DNA of 64,000 nucleotides from Streptomyces hygroscopicus (GCF_026168105.1 NZ_LBMW01000040.1:1-64000); one strand, 5' to 3'. Shown: positions 7,409 to 16,007, counted from the first letter of the stretch. Program-made: numbers and translations. The notes: generated from the sequence alone by a model not told the origin.

Positions 7409-8638
7409 ATGAGCCGGAGTGGGATGCGGGTCCTGGTGATCGGAGGGGGCATCGGTGGCCTGTGCCTCGCGCAGGGGCTGCGCAAGGCCGGCGTGGACTT
7501 CACGGTCTACGAGCGGGACGGCGGCGCCGACGACCGGCGCCAGGGGTATCGGCTGAGGATCAGCCCGGAGGGCGAGGCATCGCTGCGCGCCTGCCTGCCG
7601 CCGGCGCTGCAGGAGCTGCTGCTGGCCACCAGCCACGAGCGCGGGGAGAGCGGTCTCGACGCCTACGACGAGCAGCTCAACCCCCAGTGGACGCCCTCCT
7701 TCGACGACCCGAGGGGCGAGCGGCCCGACAAGATCGACGCGGTCGACCGGGACACCCTGCGCCGTGTGCTGCTCGCCGGGCTCGAGCAGTCGGTCGAGTA
7801 CGGCAAGGCGTTCACACGCTGCGAACGGCGACCCGACGGCCGGGTGGTGGCGCATTTCACGGACGGCAGCACCGCCGAGGGCGACGTGCTGATCGCGGCC
7901 GACGGGGCCAACTCCCAGGTGCGGCGGCAGTTCCTGCCGGAGTGCAGGCCCGTCGACCTGGGCGTGCGGACGGTGTTCTCACGCATCACCCGCGAGGACG
8001 CGGTGCGGGCGGGACTGCCGGAGCCGTTGCAGGACCGCTTCAGCTATGTCATCGGCACGGACGGCGGTCACCTCGGGCTGATGCCGATGTCGTTCCGCGG
8101 CCGGCCGCGAGATGCGGCGGCCCGGCTGTGGCCGGGGCTGGTGCTGCCGGACTCCGAGAACTACTACATGGCGGTGCTGAACGTGCACCGCGAGGACCTC
8201 GGCATGACGGACGAGGAGTTCTTCGCCCTGGACGGGCCCGGCCTGTGCCGCTTCGCGGCCGGCCGCACCTCCGGCTGGCATCCGGGACTGCGCGGAATCT
8301 TCCGGAACGCCCAGTCCGAGCTCACCTTCGGTGTGGCTCTGCGGGCGCACCAGCCGGTGACCCGCTGGGAGACGGGCTCCGTCGTGCCGCTGGGCGACGC
8401 GGTGCACACGATGCCGCCGTCGGGCGGGGTGGGCGCCAACACTGCGGTGCGGGACGCGGCGGCGCTGGCGGAGTTGCTGGCGGCGGTGGACCGGGGCGAG
8501 CGGGAGTTCACCGCGGCCGTGACGGAGTATCAGAAGGCCATGGTCGAGTACGCGACCGAGGGCGTGGAGATGTCACTGCGCATCGCGCGCTGGTCCATCA
8601 AGAAGGTCGGCGTCGGCGAGGGCGCCGACGCCGTGTGA
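7409..8638 (+). CDS. FAD-dependent monooxygenase (aromatic hydroxylase type)
   Basis: The 409-residue flavoprotein has the dinucleotide motif VIGGGIGG (residues ~10-17) and the second FAD motif GDAVHTMPPSGGVGANTAVRDA near residue 330. This is the layout of p-hydroxybenzoate-hydroxylase-like tailoring enzymes in aromatic polyketide clusters. It would hydroxylate or otherwise oxygenate an aromatic intermediate using NAD(P)H and O2. I chose the ATG at 7409, which has GGAGAGGAG 7-15 bases upstream; the frame extends further upstream but without homology. The remnant at 9669-9896 is a paralogue. A strong hairpin follows. Confidence 0.85.
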   Translation: MSRSGMRVLVIGGGIGGLCLAQGLRKAGVDFTVYERDGGADDRRQGYRLRISPEGEASLRACLPPALQELLLATSHERGESGLDAYDEQLNPQWTPSFDDPRGERPDKIDAVDRDTLRRVLLAGLEQSVEYGKAFTRCERRPDGRVVAHFTDGSTAEGDVLIAADGANSQVRRQFLPECRPVDLGVRTVFSRITREDAVRAGLPEPLQDRFSYVIGTDGGHLGLMPMSFRGRPRDAAARLWPGLVLPDSENYYMAVLNVHREDLGMTDEEFFALDGPGLCRFAAGRTSGWHPGLRGIFRNAQSELTFGVALRAHQPVTRWETGSVVPLGDAVHTMPPSGGVGANTAVRDAAALAELLAAVDRGEREFTAAVTEYQKAMVEYATEGVEMSLRIARWSIKKVGVGEGADAV

Positions 8639-8648
8639 GGAAGGGGTC

Positions 8649-8688
8649 GAGGGGCTCCGGACCGGTTTCCCCCGGTGCGGAGCCCCTC
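8649..8688 (+). terminator. Rho-independent-like hairpin after FAD monooxygenase
   Basis: An 11-bp perfect stem GAGGGGCTCCG / CGGAGCCCCTC with an 18-nt loop lies 11 bp after the stop codon. No U-run follows, which is usual for Streptomyces. Confidence 0.7.
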
Positions 8689-8734
8689 GTTGACATCGTG
8701 CGGCGAACCCTTGTGACCCTCATGACGACGCCAC

Positions 8735-8801
8735 GGTGCCGTCGGCCCGCCCGGCTGTCCCGGCGGGGGATTCCGGGACAGCCTGGTGGACCGACGGCAC
8801 C
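8735..8801. terminator. Long two-part hairpin between convergent genes
   Basis: Outer arms GGTGCCGTCGG (8735-8745) and CCGACGGCACC (8791-8801) enclose inner arms GGCTGTCCCGG (8753-8763) and CCGGGACAGCC (8773-8783). It lies just past the stop of the leftward SDR and so is probably its terminator. Confidence 0.65.
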
Positions 8802-8821
8802 GCGGGAGCATCCCGCCGGGG

Positions 8822-9574
8822 TCAGCGGCCGCCGGCGGTGTGGATGACCTCTCCGTTGATGTTGCCGTTGCCGTCCGAGCCGAGGAAAACTATGAGGCGC
8901 GCGACCTCCTCGGCAGTGGTGAGCCGCCCGCTGGGGGTCTCCTTACGGCTCTTCTCGAGGATCGCCGGATCCACGTTGGCGAGCTGTTCGGTGACCGTGC
9001 CGCCCGGGGCCACCACGTTGACGAGGATGCCGTCGCTGTTCCACATCAGGCCGCGGGCGAAGCCGTGCAGCGCCTGCTTGGCGGCGCTGTAGATTTCCGA
9101 GCCGGGCATTCCGGTCGTCGCCGTGACCGAGGAGAGCAGCACCACCCGGCCCCAGCCGCGCTCGCGCATACCGCGCAGGGCGGTGCGGACGGTGTGGATG
9201 TGTCCCTCGACGTTGGCGCGCATCTTGCCGAACCACTCGTCGACCGGCAGGTCCTCGAGCGGGGGCTGCTGGTCGGGATCGACCCACAGCCATGTCTGGG
9301 CGTTGGCGACGACGACGTCGAGCCCGCCCCAGCGTTCCTCGGCGGCCCGCACACCGGCGATCACGGACTGCGGGTCCTCGAGGTCCAGTTGGACTGCGTG
9401 GGCACGCTCCTCACTGCCCAGTTCCTTGACCACGTCCCGTGCCGCGGACTCGTCGGAGTGGTACGACACGACGACCCGGGCGCCCTCGTCCGCGAAGGCT
9501 CGGGCGGTGGCCCTGCCGATGCCGCGTGTCGCCCCCGTCACCAGTACCCGCTTGTCCTGCAACCCCAGATCCAT
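8822..9574 (-). CDS. Short-chain dehydrogenase/reductase
   Basis: The 250-residue classical SDR has TGATRGIGRA as cofactor loop (residues ~13-22), a DLEDP segment, a variant VVVANAQTW at the NAG position, a serine in the LLSSVTA strand and the YSAAK catalytic pair. The C-terminus is ...GNINGEVIHTAGGR. It would be an NAD(P)H-dependent ketoreductase or dehydrogenase acting on a cluster intermediate. The ATG at 9574 has an AGAGAGG site. It lies downstream, on the same strand, of the truncated monooxygenase remnant and two CTTGA/TCAAG operators, so it is a likely MarR target. Confidence 0.85.
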   Translation of the reverse strand: MDLGLQDKRVLVTGATRGIGRATARAFADEGARVVVSYHSDESAARDVVKELGSEERAHAVQLDLEDPQSVIAGVRAAEERWGGLDVVVANAQTWLWVDPDQQPPLEDLPVDEWFGKMRANVEGHIHTVRTALRGMRERGWGRVVLLSSVTATTGMPGSEIYSAAKQALHGFARGLMWNSDGILVNVVAPGGTVTEQLANVDPAILEKSRKETPSGRLTTAEEVARLIVFLGSDGNGNINGEVIHTAGGR

Positions 9575-9668
9575 CGTTGCCTCTCTGTCTGAAAGTGTTG
9601 TGCCGAAGTGGTGCTGAAGTGATGCCGACCGGCGCCGAAGTGGCGCCGATCGGACGGTTCCCCGCAGG

Positions 9669-9896
9669 GTGGTCCCTGGCATCGGCGTCGAACAGCTCGG
9701 GCGACAGGCAGGCCTTGAGGGCGCGGCTGCCGTCGGGGTCGGTACCGACGCGGTAGCCCTGCACGCCGTCCGCGCGAGTCCTGCCGCGTTCGTGGACCCG
9801 CACGCTGATGCCCGCTCGCCTGAGGCCGTGCGTCAGGCACAGGCCACCGGTGCCCGCGCCGATCACGATGACATGCGGGGAAGTGGTGTTCTTCAC
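9669..9896 (-). pseudogene. Truncated FAD monooxygenase (first ~76 residues only)
   Basis: A GTG at 9896 starts VKNTTSPHVIVIGAGTGGLC, then GLRRAGISVRVHERGRT and VQGYRVGTDPDGSRALKACL. This matches the N-terminus of the intact enzyme at 7409-8638 position by position. Homology stops after about 76 residues, and the frame runs on, without family similarity, into the start of the SDR gene in another frame. The full enzyme is ~400 residues. The promoter and operators at 9946-9974 have survived and now probably drive the SDR. Short GAAGTG-containing repeats at the break (9604-9660) may mark the deletion. Confidence 0.75.
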
Positions 9897-9945
9897 GAGT
9901 CTCTCCGTGGTCCGTCCTGTTCTCCGGGCGCCTCGATGCATTTAC

Positions 9946-9974
9946 CTTGACGGGCAAGCTACTTGATTGTCAAG
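9946..9974. promoter_or_regulatory. Paired MarR-type operators
   Basis: CTTGACGGGCAAG (9946-9958) and CTTGATTGTCAAG (9962-9974) are two inverted repeats of the same kind as the pair around the marR start (15727-15739 and 15767-15779). They lie upstream of the leftward monooxygenase remnant and SDR. Read leftward, the second contains a TTGACA -35-like hexamer. Control by the cluster MarR protein is inferred. Confidence 0.6.
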
Positions 9975-9989
9975 GAATATGCGCCGCCG

Positions 9990-11318
9990 TCAGGCCCACG
10001 AGGTACTGACGTGCTCGTCACGGATCACGTACACGTTCCGCTCCAGCACCGAGTTGAGGATCGTCGCCGCCCGCACGGCCAGCAGGCTGAGGTTGGGATC
10101 GGCGATGCCGTGCCCCACCCGGCTGCGGTTCTGCACGTACAGCCGGTTGTGCTCGGCGTTCTTCCAGCGGACCGAGTAGTCGGCCTCCAGCAACGGGTGC
10201 CCCGACTCGTCCAGTTCCGTCAGCGCGAGCAGTTCCGGGGCGAGGGGCAGGTCCGCCGGCTCACGGCCGGTGGCGAGCACCACCAGCGGCGCGGCGTGCC
10301 GTTCCCGGCCGCCCCAGTCCCGCTCGCACCACAGGGCGATCTGGCCGTCGCGCTCCGAGGCCCGGACCACGTTCCGCCCGGGCAGCAGCATGACCGGGTA
10401 GCGGCCCTCGCGCAGATATGTCTCGTAGTTGAGCTGGTAGATCTGCTGCAGTGTGCCGAGGGAGATGCCGTCGCTGGTCAGTTGCTGCTCGGTGACGTAC
10501 CGCCGCCGCACCTCCTCCGGCAGCCCGTGGAAGAACCGCAGGTAGGTGGGCCGGAAGAAGTCGTTGGCAGAGGGCGAATCGTCCATCGGCGCGAACCAGT
10601 TGCGCCGACCGATCCACCGGATGTCCCGGAAGCCGTGCTGGATCAGCTCCAGCACGCTCTCGGCGCCGGTCTGCCCGCCCCCGATGACCATGGCCGGCTG
10701 GTACGGCAGCACGGCGGCCCCGCGCAGCCGCGCGTGCAGGCTCTCGGCCAGGACCAGTCCGGCGAAGTCCACGCCCCGGAAGCAGTCCGGCACACGCGGG
10801 CGCGTGCCGAGACCGAGCACCACGTGGTCGGCGGTGGCCACCGGCCCGTCGGGACCGCTCAGTACGAACCGCCCGTCGGCACCGCTTCCGACGTGGCCGA
10901 TGCGCTCGACCGGCGTGCCGTACCGGACCGTGTCCAGCTCACCGGCCGCCCATGCAAGGTAGCGGGCGAACTCCAGCCGCGGAATCTCCTCGTACTGGGC
11001 GTTGACGAACGAGTACATGCGCCCGCTGGACACCAGGTAGTTGAGGAACGACAGCCGGTTGGTGGGGTCGACCAAGGTGACCAGGTCCTTGATCCAGGAC
11101 GTCTGCAGCCGGGTGCCCTCGGTGAGCTGGCCCGGATGCCAGGCCGCCGAGGAACGGCGTTCGTACAGGTGGACCCCGCCGGGGACGAGCCGCTCGCCGA
11201 GTGCGGCGAGGCTCAGATTGGCGGGACCGGCCCCTATGCCCGCCACCGCGTGATGGGGCAGCCGGGTGCCGGACCGGTTCTCGAGCACCTCAATGGGGCG
11301 CTGGCGCTGCTCGCTCAT
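9990..11318 (-). CDS. L-lysine N6-hydroxylase (N-hydroxylating flavoprotein monooxygenase)
   Basis: The 442-residue protein belongs to the IucD/PvdA/SidA family. It has GIGAGPANLSLA (FAD, residues ~27-38), the WHPGQLTEGTRLQTSWIKDLVTLVDPTN block typical of lysine/ornithine N-hydroxylases, an NADPH motif VIGGGQTGAE and the C-terminal LSLLAVRAATILNSVLER. It adds a hydroxyl to the side-chain amine using FAD, NADPH and O2. The ATG at 11318 has a GGAGGAGAGG site. No siderophore synthetase is nearby. The MetRS-like/cupin pair at 25764-27484 instead points to use of N6-hydroxylysine for N-N bond formation. Ornithine as substrate is possible. Confidence 0.85.
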   Translation of the reverse strand: MSEQRQRPIEVLENRSGTRLPHHAVAGIGAGPANLSLAALGERLVPGGVHLYERRSSAAWHPGQLTEGTRLQTSWIKDLVTLVDPTNRLSFLNYLVSSGRMYSFVNAQYEEIPRLEFARYLAWAAGELDTVRYGTPVERIGHVGSGADGRFVLSGPDGPVATADHVVLGLGTRPRVPDCFRGVDFAGLVLAESLHARLRGAAVLPYQPAMVIGGGQTGAESVLELIQHGFRDIRWIGRRNWFAPMDDSPSANDFFRPTYLRFFHGLPEEVRRRYVTEQQLTSDGISLGTLQQIYQLNYETYLREGRYPVMLLPGRNVVRASERDGQIALWCERDWGGRERHAAPLVVLATGREPADLPLAPELLALTELDESGHPLLEADYSVRWKNAEHNRLYVQNRSRVGHGIADPNLSLLAVRAATILNSVLERNVYVIRDEHVSTSWA

Positions 11319-11521
11319 CCCTCTCCTCCCGGGCCGCGGTCCGCACGTCTGCGACGAGCCGTCGTCTGTGCCGTCCAGGGTCGGCAGCGCTGATCGCGCG
11401 CGGGTGGAGGGACGGCCGAGCCCGGGTGGAGGCGGGCGTCCAAGGGGCGCGTCGAGCCTTCCGCTAGTGACTCTGGAGGCGCTGCCCCCACGCTCGCCGC
11501 CCCTGCCCGAAAGGACATGCG

Positions 11522-12040
11522 ATGAGCCATTCACCGCCCGCCTCCCTGGTGGAGGGCGCCGACTTCCGTTCGATGATGTCCCGGTTCCCCTCGGGTGTCT
11601 CCGTCGTGACGGCCTACGGAGCCGACGGCACCCCCCGCGGTATGACCTGCACCTCGCTGTGCAGCGTCACGCTCGAGCCGCCGACCCTCCTCGTCTGCCT
11701 GCGCCACGGCAGCCCCACGCTGGACGCGCTGCTGTCCTCCGGGTCGTTCGTGGTCAATCTGCTCCACTCGGGCGGGCGCCCGGCCGCCGAGCTCTTCGGC
11801 TCCGGCCGGCCGGACCGCTTCGGGAGGGTGCTGTGGACGGACTCCCCCACCGGCGCGGGCCCCGCCCTCGGCGCCGATGCGCATGCCGTGGCGGACTGCC
11901 GGGTGAGCGGAACACGTGGGGTGGGCACGCACACCGTGGTCTTCGGCGAGGTGCTCGGCCTCGACCAGCGCCCCGAGGACCGCCCGCTGCTGTACGGGCT
12001 GCGCGCGTACGCCGACTGGCCGTCGCTGCTGCCCTCCTGA
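11522..12040 (+). CDS. Flavin reductase (HpaC-like)
   Basis: The 172-residue protein has the flavin-reductase-like domain: FRSMMSRFPSGVSVVTAYG at the N-terminus, GMTCTSLCSVTLEPPTLLVCL and SGSFVVNLL, then a C-terminal H-T-V-V-F-G-E strand. It would reduce FAD or FMN with NAD(P)H and release it to partner enzymes. The likely partner is the halogenase at 21532. It is divergent from the lysine hydroxylase and ends tail-to-tail with the O-methyltransferase gene. Confidence 0.85.
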   Translation: MSHSPPASLVEGADFRSMMSRFPSGVSVVTAYGADGTPRGMTCTSLCSVTLEPPTLLVCLRHGSPTLDALLSSGSFVVNLLHSGGRPAAELFGSGRPDRFGRVLWTDSPTGAGPALGADAHAVADCRVSGTRGVGTHTVVFGEVLGLDQRPEDRPLLYGLRAYADWPSLLPS

Positions 12041-12059
12041 AGGACCGGGTGTACGGCGA

Positions 12060-12140
12060 CGCCGAAGCCGCCGGGCCGCACCGCCGCGAACTCCCCGCGC
12101 AGGAACGGGGGGTTGGCGGAGGCGTCCGGCGGCTTCGGCG
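12060..12140. terminator. Bidirectional hairpin between convergent genes
   Basis: Perfect 15-bp arms CGCCGAAGCCGCCGG (12060-12074) and CCGGCGGCTTCGGCG (12126-12140) are separated by 51 nt, between the stop codons of the flavin reductase and methyltransferase genes. Confidence 0.55.
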
Positions 12141-12143
12141 CGT

Positions 12144-13160
12144 TCAGGCGCCCTTGCGGCAGATCACCAGGGTGTCGTAGTCGCTGAACGGGCCCGCCTC
12201 GACGTTCACGAAGCCCGCCTTCTTCGCGGCCGCCGTGATCTCGGAGATCGGGTACTCCTCGCCGCCGTCGGTGACGAGCAGCATGTCCAGGCTGATCACC
12301 AGGTTCTCGATGTGGTTCGGCTCGTCCTCGAGCATCCGGTCGTAGATCAGCAGGGTGCCGCCCGGGTTGACCGCCCCGTACGCCTTGTTGACCAGGAAGG
12401 CCCGCTGTTCGCGGTCCCAGTCGTGCAGCACGTGGCCCATGACGACGACGTCCGCCTTGGGCAGCGGGTCCTCGAAGAAGCTCCCGCCGGTGAACGAGAC
12501 CTTCCCGGTGAGCCCGTGCTCCGCCACCTTCTCCTCGAACAGTGGCGCCATGGCCGGCAGGTCGAAGACATGGCCCGTCAGGTGCGGGTGGGCCTTGACG
12601 ATGAGGGAGCAGAGGTTGCCGCGGCAGCCGCCCACGTCCAGCACCGAGCCGTGTCCCGACCAGTCGTACTTCTGGGCGAGTTCCGGCCCCACCACGTTCG
12701 TGAGACCGTCCATCATGCCCGCGAACTGGCGCAGGATGTGCGGGTTCTGGGTGACCTGGTCGAAGTCGCTGCCGGACTGCTGCTGTCCGGTGCGCAGTGC
12801 CTCGGCGAGCCGGCCCCACGCCGGGTAGAGGTTGCGGTTGGCGCGCTCCAGGAAGCCGCCGACGTACCCGGGCTTGCCGTGGACGAGGTAGGCGTCCGGG
12901 CCGGGGGCGTTGCGGTAGCGGCCGCCGTCGGCGCGCTCCAGAACGCCCAGCGCGGTGAGCAGGTTGAGGAAGTCCGACAGGCCCCTGCCGTGCAGCCCGA
13001 GTGCAGTCCTTATCTCCTCGTGCGTAGAGGGCCCCTTCTCATTGAGCACGGTGAACAGGCGCAACTCCACGGCGGTGAGCAGCGCTTTGGCGTCGCAGAA
13101 CATGTTGCCCAGCCGGATGATCCCAGCCGGGGTCGTGACATCGGGCGTGGTGTGCGTCAT
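12144..13160 (-). CDS. SAM-dependent O-methyltransferase with dimerisation domain
   Basis: The 338-residue enzyme has an N-terminal winged-helix dimerisation domain (residues ~10-100, LGNMFCDAKALLTAVELRLF). The Rossmann methyltransferase core follows, with the SAM loop VLDVGGCRGNLCSL (near residue 170) and VMGHVLHDW, the region with the usual catalytic histidine. This is the plant-caffeate/DnrK-type family common in aromatic polyketide clusters. The ATG at 13160 follows a GAAGGAG site. It is the only SAM methyltransferase seen in the window and would use the SAM made by metK. The acceptor hydroxyl is unknown. Confidence 0.85.
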   Translation of the reverse strand: MTHTTPDVTTPAGIIRLGNMFCDAKALLTAVELRLFTVLNEKGPSTHEEIRTALGLHGRGLSDFLNLLTALGVLERADGGRYRNAPGPDAYLVHGKPGYVGGFLERANRNLYPAWGRLAEALRTGQQQSGSDFDQVTQNPHILRQFAGMMDGLTNVVGPELAQKYDWSGHGSVLDVGGCRGNLCSLIVKAHPHLTGHVFDLPAMAPLFEEKVAEHGLTGKVSFTGGSFFEDPLPKADVVVMGHVLHDWDREQRAFLVNKAYGAVNPGGTLLIYDRMLEDEPNHIENLVISLDMLLVTDGGEEYPISEITAAAKKAGFVNVEAGPFSDYDTLVICRKGA

Positions 13161-13241
13161 GCGCGAGGCTCCTTCCGGCACCGACCGTGGCCTGGTGCCA
13201 CACGGTTGGCGGGGACCATCGCAAAGCCGGGTCGAGCGCCC

Positions 13242-13291
13242 CTCGAGAAACCACCGCACGCACGGCATGCCGTTCTCCAGCACCGCTTGAG
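13242..13291. promoter_or_regulatory. Candidate cluster-wide palindrome, copy 2
   Basis: CTCGAG (13242-13247) and CTTGAG (13286-13291) bracket 38 nt. The right arm, read on the minus strand, is CTCAAGCGGTGCTGGAGAAC, which closely matches the arms at 21402 and 23403. It lies between divergent O-methyltransferase and FAD hydroxylase genes, about 115 bp upstream of the latter. Confidence 0.45.
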
Positions 13292-13405
13292 GCCGCGCCA
13301 GTACTCATCAAGGGCACCCCCGGTCCGACGGCCCGGCGGGTGCCAGATCGCCGTCAGGGCCTGGAGGAGTCCGGGTTCGGCTCAGTCCACGCAGAGGGGA
13401 CATGC

Positions 13406-15007
13406 ATGTATGACGTGAGAATCCCGGTGCTCGTCGTCGGTGGAGGTCCCGTGGGACTCGCCACCGCGCTGTTCTGCGGACGGCACGGGCTGCGGACGAT
13501 GGTGCTGGAGAAGCGGGACGACACGTCCACGCTGCCTCGCGCCCCGGGGCTCCAGGCGCGCACCATGGAGCTGTTCCGGGCGGCCGGCCTGGGGACGGAC
13601 ATCCGGGCCCTGGAGATGGGCGACTCCCACCCGTACTTCGAGGGCGGCATCATCAAGGTGCGCACCTTCGCCGAGATCGACGACGCGGAGGTGCTGGAGG
13701 TGCCGTCCCTGGACGGCCCGACGGTGAGCCCCGAGCGGGTGATGGGGTGCGGCCAGGACCGCTACGAGAAGGTTCTGGTGGCCAAGGCCCGGGAGAACGG
13801 CGCCGATGTGCGCTTCGGGACCCGGCTGGTCTCCTTCGAGCAGGACGCCGACGGGGTGACCGCCGTGGTCGAGGAGACCGCGACCGGCCGCCGGTACACC
13901 GTGCGGGCGGACTACCTGGTGGGCGCGGACGGCGCGAGCAGCCGCACACGCGAGGACCTGGGCGTCCAACGGGCCGGGCGCGGGACGGTGTTCAACGCGC
14001 TCAGCGTCTACTTCCGTGCGCCGGAGCTCGAAGACCTGCTCAAGGACCGTAAGTTCATCCTGTGCTACGCCTCGGCGAGCGGCGGTCTGATGGGCCTGTC
14101 CCGGCTGCACGGCCGCGATCCGTGGCTGGCCGCACCGCTGTACTTCCCGGAGAAGGGCGAGAAGCCTGAGGACTTCACGGACGAACGGTGCGTGGAGATC
14201 GTCCGGCAGGCCGCGGGCCGGGACATCGGCGTGGAGATCGTGGACAAAGTGCCGTGGCGGGGTGCCCAGTTGGTCTCCGAGACGTTCCGGGTGGGCCGGG
14301 TGTTCCTCGCCGGTGACGCCGCGCACGTCCACCCGCCGGCGGGTGGCTTCGGCGCCAACACCGGTATTCATGACGCCCACAACCTGGCCTGGAAGCTGGC
14401 CGCCGTGCTGAAGGGCTGGGGCACCGACGCGCTGCTGGACACCTATGACGCCGAACGGCGTCCGCTGGGTACGGCGATGTCGGAACAGGCGCTGGTGCGC
14501 AACCGGATCCGGCACGGGTACGCCACCGACCAGGACCGGGGGGACTTCGTCGACGACGTGATCATCACTTTGGGGTACCGGTACCGCTCCGGCTCCATCG
14601 TCGCGGAGCCCGGCGCCCGGGTGCTCAGCCCCGAACTGCAGCTCACGGGCGAGCCCGGCACCCGGGCGCCCCATGTGTGGCTGCGGCGCGGTGCGGAGCA
14701 ACTCTCCACGATCGACCTGTTCTGGGACTCGTACGTCCTGCTCACCGGGCCCGGGGGCGGTGCCTGGGCGCAGGCCGCCGAGCCGGTCGCACGGAAGCTC
14801 GGGGTGCCGCTGCGCTCCTACTCCGTCGGCGCCTCGGAGGAGCTCCAGCCGGTCGACCGGGACTGGGCCGAGGCGTACGGAGTGGGTGCGGACGGGGCCG
14901 TCCTGGTCCGCCCGGACGCCTTCGTCTCCTGGCGCGCGGAACGTCTCACCGGGGACCCGCAGGAGATCCTGGCCGATGTCCTGAACCGGGCGGCCTGCCA
15001 GGGCTGA
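13406..15007 (+). CDS. FAD-dependent aromatic hydroxylase (TfdB/PheA class)
   Basis: The 533-residue flavoprotein starts VLVVGGGPVGLATALFCGRHGL (FAD loop, residues ~8-29). It has DG in DYLVGADGASSRTRE, the GDAAHVHPPAGGFGANTGIHDAHNLAWKL motif near residue 300 and a C-terminal thioredoxin-like domain (from ~residue 430) ending in VLVRPDAFVSWRA. This is the class that hydroxylates or rearranges polycyclic aromatic polyketides, including Baeyer-Villiger-type steps. The ATG at 13406 is preceded by an AGAGGGGA site. A strong hairpin at 15121 lies downstream. The substrate is not readable. Confidence 0.87.
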   Translation: MYDVRIPVLVVGGGPVGLATALFCGRHGLRTMVLEKRDDTSTLPRAPGLQARTMELFRAAGLGTDIRALEMGDSHPYFEGGIIKVRTFAEIDDAEVLEVPSLDGPTVSPERVMGCGQDRYEKVLVAKARENGADVRFGTRLVSFEQDADGVTAVVEETATGRRYTVRADYLVGADGASSRTREDLGVQRAGRGTVFNALSVYFRAPELEDLLKDRKFILCYASASGGLMGLSRLHGRDPWLAAPLYFPEKGEKPEDFTDERCVEIVRQAAGRDIGVEIVDKVPWRGAQLVSETFRVGRVFLAGDAAHVHPPAGGFGANTGIHDAHNLAWKLAAVLKGWGTDALLDTYDAERRPLGTAMSEQALVRNRIRHGYATDQDRGDFVDDVIITLGYRYRSGSIVAEPGARVLSPELQLTGEPGTRAPHVWLRRGAEQLSTIDLFWDSYVLLTGPGGGAWAQAAEPVARKLGVPLRSYSVGASEELQPVDRDWAEAYGVGADGAVLVRPDAFVSWRAERLTGDPQEILADVLNRAACQG

Positions 15008-15120
15008 CGGCGGGAGCGCGGCACGGACCAGCGTGCACCTTCGCCTTCGCGCGCGTGGGACCTGTCCGCGACCGGCGTGCCCACGGGCCGGTCGGTGCAC
15101 GCGCCCACGGCGGTCGGCGC

Positions 15121-15153
15121 GTGCACCGGCAGGCCCTGTGCCTGCCGGTGCAC
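15121..15153. terminator. Strong hairpin terminator
   Basis: The perfect 14-bp stem GTGCACCGGCAGGC / GCCTGCCGGTGCAC has a 5-nt loop (CCTGT). It lies between the convergent FAD hydroxylase and marR genes. Other GTGCAC-containing repeats surround it (15092-15120). Confidence 0.75.
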
Positions 15154-15272
15154 CTCCGGCGGCCGTACGAGGTCCGGGCGGGTCGGCGACTCGACGGGGG
15201 GCCTGCCCGGGCGCGGCCCCTGGCGGCCCGCCCGGCGCGGTGGCCGGCCAGTGTCCACGGTCGTGGCCGGGC

Positions 15273-15734
15273 TCAGGGCACGATCCGGGCCATGTGCCGC
15301 TCCTGGATCTCCCGGGAGTTGCGCATGAAGTCGAGCAGCAGCCTGACCTCGTCCTCCGAGTAGCGGTCGATCATCTGCCGGCCCTCCTCGGCGAGCGGCC
15401 CGTAGATGTCGATCAGCTCGCGGCACGCCTCCTCGGTCGTCCGGATCACCGCCTTGCGGCGGTCGGCCGGGTCGGGGGTGCGGGTCAAGTACCCCATCCT
15501 GACCAGCCGGTCCAGCATCGTCGTGACACTGCCGGTGGTCAGTTTCAGCGCCGTCCCCAGTTCGCTGGGGGCGGCGCTTCCGCGTTGCATGAGGACGTCG
15601 AGGCAGGCCAGGTCTGTCCGGTTCACGCCCAGGCGCGCGGCTGCCGCAGCGTCCACCGCGTCCACCGCCGTCTGCAGGACCCTGGCCTGCTCGGCGAGCT
15701 CGTCTCTGAGAGCCTTCGCATTTTCACTTGACAT
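15273..15734 (-). CDS. MarR-family transcriptional regulator
   Basis: The 153-residue winged-helix protein has LACLDVLMQRGSAAPSELGTALKLTTGSVTTMLDRLVRMGYLTRTPDPADRRK, the typical MarR recognition helix and wing DxRD-like motif. MarR proteins usually repress a divergent or own gene until a phenolic or other ligand binds. The ATG at 15734 lies inside one of two CTTGA-N3-TCAAG repeats, so autoregulation is likely. No clear ribosome site precedes it. The same repeat pair occurs at 9946-9974. It is divergent from the antiporter gene, a likely target and possibly an export or resistance function. Confidence 0.85.
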   Translation of the reverse strand: MSSENAKALRDELAEQARVLQTAVDAVDAAAAARLGVNRTDLACLDVLMQRGSAAPSELGTALKLTTGSVTTMLDRLVRMGYLTRTPDPADRRKAVIRTTEEACRELIDIYGPLAEEGRQMIDRYSEDEVRLLLDFMRNSREIQERHMARIVP

Positions 15735-15779
15735 TCAAGTATCTCGATCCTCAAAATGCATATTACCTTGACCATCAAG
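15727..15779. promoter_or_regulatory. Two MarR-type operators at the marR start
   Basis: CTTGACATTCAAG (15727-15739) overlaps the marR start codon, and CTTGACCATCAAG (15767-15779) lies 27 bp further upstream. The second extends to the perfect ACCTTGA-CCA-TCAAGGT. The region is AT-rich compared with its surroundings and presumably holds marR and antiporter promoters. Confidence 0.65.
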
Positions 15780-16007
15780 GTACCGATGGTGGGGCCGGAT
15801 AGCGAGAGGGCAGCCGCCCCTCCCGCGACTTCCTCGGGTCGTCCTCGAGGCATCCGGAAGAGAACAATCATGAGCCGTGCGGCCGGCCCACGGCCGCCGC
15901 CCTCCCCCACCACCCCGTCCTTGACGCGTACTTGAGCCCGTCCTCCTAGCGTCGCGCTGCCCCGGCCTCCCGGCCGGTGGTGGCCGCCGACCACGGAGGA
16001 CGCACTC

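Noticed and set aside
3471..9896. Transposon or insertion sequence as the cause of the three gene remnants
   Set aside because: I found no transposase frame or terminal inverted repeats around the remnants; deletion is the simpler explanation.
9990..11318. Siderophore biosynthesis as the role of the lysine N-hydroxylase
   Set aside because: No IucA/IucC-type synthetase, NRPS, acyltransferase partner or ferric-siderophore transporter is in the window; the cupin/MetRS/DAO set gives a better context.
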